Source: JAGQUL01 sp039811765 (lineage in GTDB: Bacteria; Actinomycetota; Thermoleophilia; Gaiellales; SKUG01). Taken from it: 19,662 nucleotides of DNA. Made by a program: the position numbers and the translations under genes. The notes below the pieces were generated by a model, which was given only the letters and a program-made list of their open reading frames with translations, was not told the DNA's origin and did not search any database. Shown here piece after piece: positions 12,995 through 19,662 of this stretch. Position 1 is the first letter of the stretch. Every line of letters starts with the position of its first letter. The stretch spans positions 1-19,662 of the forward strand of contig JBDHZF010000043.1 of NCBI GenBank assembly GCA_039811765.1, written 5' to 3'.

Positions 12995-14872
12995 ATGAGC
13001 ACATTTTCGGTAGGTGGTCTCGCGTCCGGTCTGGACACGAAGACGATCGTCTCTCAGCTCATGTCCATCGAGGGCAACACCAAGACGAAGCTGCAGTGGC
13101 AGAGTCAGCTGCTCGACACCCGCAAGTCGGCATGGACCGACCTCAAGACCAAGCTCAACACGCTCAAGACCGCGGCCGACGCGCTGTTGCGAATCGAGAC
13201 GTGGGACAAGAACTCCGTGACCGCGTCCACCGATCCGTGGACCGCGACGTCCGGCGATCCCTCTCGGGTCGCGGCCAGCGTCACCGGCACGCCGACCGCC
13301 GGATCGTACGCGCTCAACGTCATCCAGCTCGCGCAGGGGCAGCTGTCCACGTCCAGCGGTTCGCTTGCTCCAGCCACCAGCGGCGTGCGCTCGACCGGGG
13401 CGTTCTACGAGGGCAACAACAACGTCGTCGAGGGCAACGAGGCGATCACCGCGCTCCGCACACAGACTGGTGGCGCGGTCGGGTTGAACACCAACTCCAC
13501 GATCACGATGCAGTACACCGTAAACGGGATTACGCAGAACGCCGCGTTCAAGGTGAACACGGTGGCGAACGGCGGCAACGGAACCACGCTCACGGACTTC
13601 GCAAACTGGGTCGCGTCCACCGTTGGCAACGGCGCCACCGCGGCGTGGGTTGGCGGACAGCTGCAGGTCACCACCGCGGCCGGCACGTCGAGCGAGCTCA
13701 CGGGGATGTCGCTGACGGCGAAGAACGCCGCTGGCACGTCGCTGCCGAACTTCAACGCCCTAGCGGGCGCGAGTTCCTCGACCACCACCGCCGCGTCCAA
13801 CGGCGGCGCGTCCGCGGACACGCTGACCATCGCGAACGGTTCGGGATCGTGGAACGTCGCGATCGCCGCGGGTTCCGACAAGCAAGCGATCGTCAACGCG
13901 ATCAATGCCACGAGCGGCATCGGCGTGACCGCGCTGCTCAACGGCGGAGGCCAGATCGAACTACGTTCCAACGGGATTGGCGCAAGTGAAGGCTTCACCG
14001 TCACCAGCGCCGGCGCGACCGCGTCGCAGCTTGGCTTCACGACATCGCAAGCGGCGCAGGACGCGAAGTTCACCGTGAACGGCACGATGAACACGAGCGC
14101 GACGAACAGCGGCATCACGAGCGCGATCAGCGGCGTGACGCTCAATTTGTCGGGCACCACCAGCACGACGCTCACGATCGCCCAAGGCGCGTCCGGTTCG
14201 ACGCAGGACGAGAAGTGGGCCGACGCGGTCGCCACGAAGATGAAGACGTTCGTGGACGCTTACAACGCCGTGCAGAGCTACGTCTACCAGAAGACGCAGA
14301 GCGAGAGCCGCGTCGCCAGCCCGTCGACGCTCGCCGAGTACCTGCAGGGGCCGATGGCGCGCAACTCTGAGTTTGCAAACGTCGCGTTGACGATGCGTCA
14401 GACGATCAGCAACGCGTACTCGGGCGCGTCGGGAGCGGACAGCTTGCTCTCGTCGATCGGCGTCACCACCAGTTTCGCGATCGGCTCGAGTTCCACGAAC
14501 GGCCAACTCAACTTCGACGCGGACGCGTTCGAAACCGCGCTCCTTGCGGATCCCGCGCGCGTGCAGTCGCTGCTAACGAACGTCGGCACGAGCGGCACCG
14601 GCATCGTCGACGACGACGGCTTCGTGCGCCGCATCAGCGAGCAGGCGTTCACCGTCACCGGCCAGATCGCCGACAAGTTCACCTACAACTTCGACCCGTC
14701 GTCGAAGCGACTGCAACAGCAGATCGATCAGCAAGACACGCGCCTCGCGAAGCGCCAGGAGTACTACGAGCACATGTTCGCGTCGATGGAGACGATGCTT
14801 GGCAAACTCCAGTCGCAAAGCAGCTGGCTAAGCGGCCAGCTTTCCGCGCTGACGTCGTCCAACTCGAACTGA
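12995..14872 (+). CDS. fliD: Flagellar hook-associated protein 2 (filament cap)
   Basis: FliD forms the pentameric-type cap at the tip of the flagellar filament and guides flagellin assembly outside the cell after export by the flagellar type III apparatus. The 625-residue protein starts with the diagnostic FliD N-terminal segment FSVGGLASGLDTKTIVSQLM. It has a long Ser/Thr/Asn/Gly-rich middle (variable surface domains) and a C-terminal FliD domain with NFDADAFETALLADPARVQS and a terminal helical region (KRLQQQIDQQDTRLAKRQEYY). There is no signal peptide, as expected. The ATG at 12995 has AGGAGG seven bases upstream. At 625 residues it is longer than the roughly 470-residue enterobacterial form, the extra length being in the middle. 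No other recognisable flagellar gene is in the window. Confidence 0.95.
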   Translation: MSTFSVGGLASGLDTKTIVSQLMSIEGNTKTKLQWQSQLLDTRKSAWTDLKTKLNTLKTAADALLRIETWDKNSVTASTDPWTATSGDPSRVAASVTGTPTAGSYALNVIQLAQGQLSTSSGSLAPATSGVRSTGAFYEGNNNVVEGNEAITALRTQTGGAVGLNTNSTITMQYTVNGITQNAAFKVNTVANGGNGTTLTDFANWVASTVGNGATAAWVGGQLQVTTAAGTSSELTGMSLTAKNAAGTSLPNFNALAGASSSTTTAASNGGASADTLTIANGSGSWNVAIAAGSDKQAIVNAINATSGIGVTALLNGGGQIELRSNGIGASEGFTVTSAGATASQLGFTTSQAAQDAKFTVNGTMNTSATNSGITSAISGVTLNLSGTTSTTLTIAQGASGSTQDEKWADAVATKMKTFVDAYNAVQSYVYQKTQSESRVASPSTLAEYLQGPMARNSEFANVALTMRQTISNAYSGASGADSLLSSIGVTTSFAIGSSSTNGQLNFDADAFETALLADPARVQSLLTNVGTSGTGIVDDDGFVRRISEQAFTVTGQIADKFTYNFDPSSKRLQQQIDQQDTRLAKRQEYYEHMFASMETMLGKLQSQSSWLSGQLSALTSSNSN

Positions 14873-14882
14873 TCGATTCGTG

Positions 14883-16679
14883 TCAGCCGTCGCCGCCAGC
14901 GGCGACGCTCACCAGCACGTGACCAGCGGCGACCGACTCGCCCGGCTCCACGCGCACCGCGTCCACCGTTCCACTTGCTGGCGACGCGATCTCGTTCTCC
15001 ATCTTCATGGCTTCGAGAATGCACACCACCTCGCCGGCAGCCACGACCTGGCCCGGCTCCACAAGCACCTGCAGCACGTTTCCCGGAATCGGCGCGGTGA
15101 CTTCACCCGCCTCCGCCCCGCCGCCCGCGCCTCGAGGGCGCACAGCAGGCGCTTCCGGAAGCGCGCGCAGCGGATCGTGGAGCTTCACGATCGAGCGGCG
15201 ACCGTCAATTTCCATGAGCAGCTCGGCGGGATCGGCGACCGGCGCGGGGGAGGACGCGACGCCTCGACCGAATGGCGTTGGCAGCGCGTCCATTGCCGGC
15301 GCAGGATCGGCGACGAGGTCGCGGCAGGTGCCGCCGCGGGCGAAATCGCCGTCCGGTTCGAGCGCGGCGCGATGGAAATCGATCAGCGACTCCACGCCGT
15401 CGATGTGGAATTCGTCGAGCGCGCGACGCATGCGCGCGATCGCCGCGTCGCGACTGTCGGCATGCACCACGAGCTTCGCCAGCAGCGTGTCGTAGAACGT
15501 CGAGACGACGCTGCCAGTCGTGAAACCGGCGTCCACGCGAACGCCTGGACCGCTCGGCTGCGACCAGCGCGTGATCGTGCCGGAGGAGGGGCGAAAATCG
15601 TGGCGCGCGTCCTCGGCGTTGATGCGGCATTCGAGCGCGTGACCGCGCAGCTGCACGTCCTCCTGCGCGATGCGCAGCGGGCGGCCTGCCGCGATGTGCA
15701 GCTGTTCGGCGACGATGTCCACGCCGGTGACTTCCTCGGTCACGGTGTGCTCCACCTGCACGCGCGTGTTCATTTCGAGGAAGTACGGCTCGCCGCTCTC
15801 GTCGAGCAGGCACTCGATCGTGCCTGCGTTGCGGTAGTTCACGGCCTTCGCGGCGTCCACTGCGATCTTCCCGAGCTTCGTGCGCAGGGCTGCTTCGTAC
15901 TCCACGTCGGCAGCGTGCGGTCCCGGCGCTTCCTCGATCAGCTTCTGGTGACGGCGCTGCACCGAGCAATCGCGCTCGCCGAGATGGATCACGGTGCCGT
16001 GCGCGTCGGCGAGCAGCTGCACTTCCACGTGTCGGGGATCGTGCAAGTAGCGTTCGAGGTACACCGCGCCGTCGGAGAAGTAGCGCGCGCCCTCGCGGCT
16101 CGCGCCTTCGAATGCCGCGGCGAACTCGTCCTTGGTGACGGCGACGCGGAATCCCTTGCCGCCTCCGCCGGAGCGCGCCTTGATCGCGATGGGGAATCCA
16201 ACCTGTTCGGCGGCCTTCCAGCCGTCCTCGAGATCCTCGATCGGCTCGGTGGTGCCGGGAACGATCGGCACGCCCGCGTTTCGCATCAGCTCGCGTGCGG
16301 CGGTCTTCGAGCCCATCGCGTCGATCGCGTCGCCGCTCGGACCGATGAAGGTGATTCCTTGACGCTCGCACGCGCGCGAGAACTCCGCGTTCTCGGCGAG
16401 GAAGCCATAGCCGGGATGGATCGCGTCCGCGCCCGCGCGGCGCGCGACCTCGAGCACCACGTCCTGGCGCAGATAGCTTTCGGTGGGGAGGTTGCCGCCG
16501 ATCGCGAAGGCCTCGTCCGCATGCCGCACGTGCAGCGAATCGCGATCGGCGTCGGAGTAGATCGCCACCGAGGCGATGCCGAGTTCGCGCAGCGTGCGAA
16601 ACACGCGAATCGCGATCTCGCCGCGGTTGGCCACGAGCACGCGGCGGAACGGGGGAGTGGAATAGTCGACGTCGTTCAT
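14883..16679 (-). CDS. Acyl-CoA carboxylase alpha subunit: biotin carboxylase fused to biotin carrier domain
   Basis: This 598-residue protein carboxylates biotin with ATP and bicarbonate and carries the carboxybiotin to a carboxyltransferase. The biotin carboxylase part spans about 10-455, with VLVANRGEIAIRV, HPGYGFLAENAEF at 88-100, the glycine-rich ATP loop ARSGGGGKGFR at 168-178, LGERDCSVQRRHQK at 233-246, and EMNTRVQVEHTVTE at 302-315. The BCCP domain is about 525-595, with EAMKM at 556-560, so Lys559 is biotinylated. This fusion is the actinobacterial AccA/PccA form. The ATG at 16679 has no Shine-Dalgarno sequence but lies 7 bases after TAGGCT, suggesting a leaderless mRNA. The likely partner is the beta subunit at 17900-19459, though such alpha subunits can serve several complexes. 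Confidence 0.95.
   Translation of the reverse strand: MNDVDYSTPPFRRVLVANRGEIAIRVFRTLRELGIASVAIYSDADRDSLHVRHADEAFAIGGNLPTESYLRQDVVLEVARRAGADAIHPGYGFLAENAEFSRACERQGITFIGPSGDAIDAMGSKTAARELMRNAGVPIVPGTTEPIEDLEDGWKAAEQVGFPIAIKARSGGGGKGFRVAVTKDEFAAAFEGASREGARYFSDGAVYLERYLHDPRHVEVQLLADAHGTVIHLGERDCSVQRRHQKLIEEAPGPHAADVEYEAALRTKLGKIAVDAAKAVNYRNAGTIECLLDESGEPYFLEMNTRVQVEHTVTEEVTGVDIVAEQLHIAAGRPLRIAQEDVQLRGHALECRINAEDARHDFRPSSGTITRWSQPSGPGVRVDAGFTTGSVVSTFYDTLLAKLVVHADSRDAAIARMRRALDEFHIDGVESLIDFHRAALEPDGDFARGGTCRDLVADPAPAMDALPTPFGRGVASSPAPVADPAELLMEIDGRRSIVKLHDPLRALPEAPAVRPRGAGGGAEAGEVTAPIPGNVLQVLVEPGQVVAAGEVVCILEAMKMENEIASPASGTVDAVRVEPGESVAAGHVLVSVAAGGDG
14888..14907. terminator. Short hairpin in the fliD / carboxylase convergent junction
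   Basis: CGTCGCCGC and GCGGCGACG are perfect inverted arms with two bases between (in RNA probably seven pairs with a six-base loop). It lies 15 bases after the fliD stop but inside the last codons of the convergent carboxylase gene (VAAGGDG), so one sequence may serve as both coding end and fliD terminator. Confidence 0.4.
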
Positions 16680-16686
16680 CGTGGGG

Positions 16687-16692
16687 AGCCTA
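16687..16692 (-). promoter_or_regulatory. Candidate leaderless -10 box (TAGGCT) for the carboxylase alpha gene
   Basis: On the minus strand TAGGCT is followed by seven bases (CCCCACG) and the ATG at 16679. No recognisable -35 was found. Confidence 0.4.
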
Positions 16693-16729
16693 CCGCCAGC
16701 GCATCGTGCCGGCATGCGAGGATCGACGC

Positions 16730-17875
16730 ATGATCAACTTCACGAAGCGACTTTTCGTCCTCGCAATTGTCGTCGTGGCCACCGCGATCGCCGCGCCATT
16801 GGCGCAGGCCGCAGTCGTGCCGACCGGACTTGATTTCCGCCCGAGCGTCGAGCTCGATCAGGGCAGCGCAGTGGTTTCGTACCGCCAGGATTCGCTGCCT
16901 CGGGACATGCTCGTGCAATGGCGTGGCACGAATCGCGTGCGATCGATCGACCCGTGGCACGTGGGCGCGGGCATGACCGTCAACATCGCCGACTTCAACT
17001 CGGGAACGACCACGTACGGCACTGGCAGGGTAGGCGCGCTCGCCGACGGGTTGACCGTTCGCAACGCGTTCTCGGTCGCGCCGGATGGGACGGGCGACTT
17101 GCAGATCCTGCTGCTCGACGAATCATGGCCCTTGATCACTCGACAACGGTCCGGCGAGCACGTGTTCAAGCGGGTCACGCGCAGCGATGGACGCACCGTG
17201 TTGCGCGCGTCCATGCCGATCGCGGCGGTGGACTGCGCCGGCATCCGCAAGGGCGTGCGCACGGTCGAACTCGACCCGGCCACGTTCATGCCGCTGCAGT
17301 CGACTAACGTTCGCGGCGGGAAGCTGTACCGTCGAATCGCGATCCGGCGGATGAGCCGCGCAAGCGGCGCGATGCCCCCGTTCACGTTCGCTGGTCGTCA
17401 CTCGTCGCGCAGCGACGGCTTCGTTGCGCGCACGCCCGTCGCGATCGCGGCCATGGGCGTGCGGTACATCGTGATGATGCCCGCCGCGCTGCCGGACGGC
17501 TTCTCGCTCGTGCGCACGGGATTCGCGAAGAAGGGTGGGGTGTTCGGCCCGGAAGGATCGCTGAACGGTTCCGCCAACGTCTTCGCCGCGCAGTGGCGGC
17601 GCGGGCTCGAAACGCTCGACTTCACGACCCGAACGGGTGCGTCCGTGCTCCAGAGCAGCTGGGACGATTCCGAGCCGTTCGGCTACGAGTGCGGCACGAG
17701 CAGCAAGAGCGACGCGACGGTGTCCGGGCACCCCGCGCACTTTTCGCTCGGCGAGTACGGCGGCGGCCGGCTGTGGTGGCGCGACGGCGCGACCATGTAC
17801 ACGCTCACCGCGCCGCTGCCGAAGGACGAGCTCGAGCGCGTGGCCGAATCGCTCGCGCCCGTCAGCGCCGGCTGA
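16730..17875 (+). CDS. Secreted RseB/LolA-like protein
   Basis: This 381-residue protein has a clear Sec signal peptide: a basic start (MINFTKR), a hydrophobic core to about residue 24 and a likely cleavage after AQA at residue 27. The mature part resembles the RseB/MucB and LolA-like beta-sheet fold. It has an early GSAVVSYRQDSL-type segment, a middle with PLQSTNVRGGKLYRRIAI, and an ending of RLWWRDGATMYTLTAPLPKDELERVAESL. That ending is the pattern seen in DUF4367/RseB C-terminal regions. It has only two conserved-looking cysteines (VDCAG, YECGT), possibly a disulphide. In known systems such proteins sense lipids or envelope stress or regulate anti-sigma factors, but none is encoded next door. 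The ATG at 16730 follows GAGG nine bases upstream. It is divergent from the carboxylase alpha gene. The family call is tentative. Confidence 0.7.
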   Translation: MINFTKRLFVLAIVVVATAIAAPLAQAAVVPTGLDFRPSVELDQGSAVVSYRQDSLPRDMLVQWRGTNRVRSIDPWHVGAGMTVNIADFNSGTTTYGTGRVGALADGLTVRNAFSVAPDGTGDLQILLLDESWPLITRQRSGEHVFKRVTRSDGRTVLRASMPIAAVDCAGIRKGVRTVELDPATFMPLQSTNVRGGKLYRRIAIRRMSRASGAMPPFTFAGRHSSRSDGFVARTPVAIAAMGVRYIVMMPAALPDGFSLVRTGFAKKGGVFGPEGSLNGSANVFAAQWRRGLETLDFTTRTGASVLQSSWDDSEPFGYECGTSSKSDATVSGHPAHFSLGEYGGGRLWWRDGATMYTLTAPLPKDELERVAESLAPVSAG

Positions 17876-17877
17876 TT

Positions 17878-17896
17878 CGCCTCGGCCTGGCAGGCG
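17878..17896. terminator. Small hairpin between convergent genes
   Basis: CGCCT (17878-17882) pairs with AGGCG (17892-17896) around nine bases, in the 24-base gap between the RseB-like gene and the end of the carboxyltransferase gene. It could serve both directions, but the stem is short. Confidence 0.3.
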
Positions 17897-17899
17897 TCC

Positions 17900-19459
<1,560 letters not shown>

Positions 19460-19467
19460 GGGCGGGG

Positions 19468-19495
19468 ATCCTAGATGATGGATGCAAATCGTCAG
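19468..19495 (-). promoter_or_regulatory. Promoter CTGACG-N16-TAGGAT of the carboxylase beta gene
   Basis: On the minus strand CTGACG (19495-19490) is separated by 16 bases from TAGGAT (19473-19468), which ends 8 bases before the ATG at 19459. This is the best supported of the leaderless-type promoters here because a -35-like element is present too. Confidence 0.5.
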
Positions 19496-19516
19496 GATCG
19501 TCGAGTCCCGCGGCAA

Positions 19517-19660
19517 TCAAGTCGTGCTGCCAACACCGTCCGCTAGCAGCGTGTCCGAGTATCTCGGCGTGACGTAGTCGAGCGGTGCGCGGTCGGCGCG
19601 GGCCGGTGGCGGCGAAGTCGTCGTCGGCCGAGGTTCAGGAGGTCGCGGGGCCGGGTCGGT
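19517..19660 (-). CDS. Possible C-terminal end of a gene running off the window
   Basis: An open minus-strand frame enters from the right edge and stops with TGA at 19519-19517. Its 47 residues begin Pro/Thr/Arg-rich (TDPAPRPPEPRPTTTSPPPA) and end DYVTPRYSDTLLADGVG then STT. This could be a linker and a short tail of an unknown protein. Third-position GC is lower than in the sure genes, and a plus-strand frame starting near 19584 is also open, so the call is weak. Confidence 0.25.
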   Translation of the reverse strand, partial: TDPAPRPPEPRPTTTSPPPARADRAPLDYVTPRYSDTLLADGVGSTT

Positions 19661-19662
19661 AT

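Noticed and set aside
14880..16733. Long plus-strand reading frame opposite the carboxylase alpha gene
   Set aside because: The minus strand encodes unmistakable biotin carboxylase and BCCP motifs. The opposite frame is a His/Arg-rich shadow produced by high third-position GC.
19584..19662. Start of a plus-strand gene at the right edge
   Set aside because: It is open to the edge from a GTG but has no ribosome binding site, and there is too little sequence to support it over the minus-strand frame.

Overview
The window is a GC-rich, densely packed bacterial chromosome segment with sixteen complete protein genes and possibly one partial gene at the right edge. Frequent GTG starts, short -10 boxes placed right next to start codons, a biotin carboxylase fused to its biotin carrier domain, a separate propionyl-CoA-carboxylase-type beta subunit and a flagellar cap gene fit a flagellated actinobacterium. 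A Thermoleophilia/Solirubrobacterales-like lineage is my guess from this gene mix, not something the sequence proves. No rRNA, tRNA, IS element, prophage or CRISPR array was seen.

Left part (1-5494): a plus-strand run of glycerophosphodiester phosphodiesterase, a multi-pass membrane protein and a hotdog thioesterase meets, tail to tail, a minus-strand pair in which a GNAT acetyltransferase overlaps a class-V PLP enzyme by four bases. A membrane-anchored PDZ-Lon (S16, YlbL-like) protease is divergent from that pair.

Middle-left (5495-9938): this is the least ordinary part. An AT-richer 433-base spacer leads into an unrecognised protein with a four-cysteine knuckle and a disordered tail. A class I/II aminotransferase follows on the minus strand. 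Next comes a 110-residue orphan protein behind a clear promoter (TTGACG-N17-TACAAC) and an 87-base leader whose hairpins can either hide or expose its ribosome binding site. Then there is a two-helix glycine-zipper membrane protein with a duplicated C-terminal module. Upstream of the last gene lie two identical 38-base palindromic repeats.

Middle-right (9939-14872): sucD and sucC (succinyl-CoA synthetase) form an operon on the minus strand. A low-complexity protein with TPGQ repeats and an amphipathic helix is divergent from fliD, the flagellar filament cap. The fliD upstream region carries a good candidate FliA (sigma-28) promoter.

Right part (14883-19662): the alpha (biotin carboxylase + BCCP) and beta (carboxyltransferase) subunits of an acyl-CoA carboxylase, probably propionyl-CoA carboxylase, are both on the minus strand. 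A divergent gene for a secreted RseB/LolA-like protein separates them. Propionyl-CoA carboxylase feeds methylmalonyl-CoA towards succinyl-CoA, the substrate of SucCD, so the two metabolic blocks are functionally close.

The most noteworthy non-coding signals are the hairpin leader before the 110-residue gene, the 38-base repeat pair, and five genes with a TANNNT box ending 6-8 bases before ATG, which suggests leaderless transcripts.
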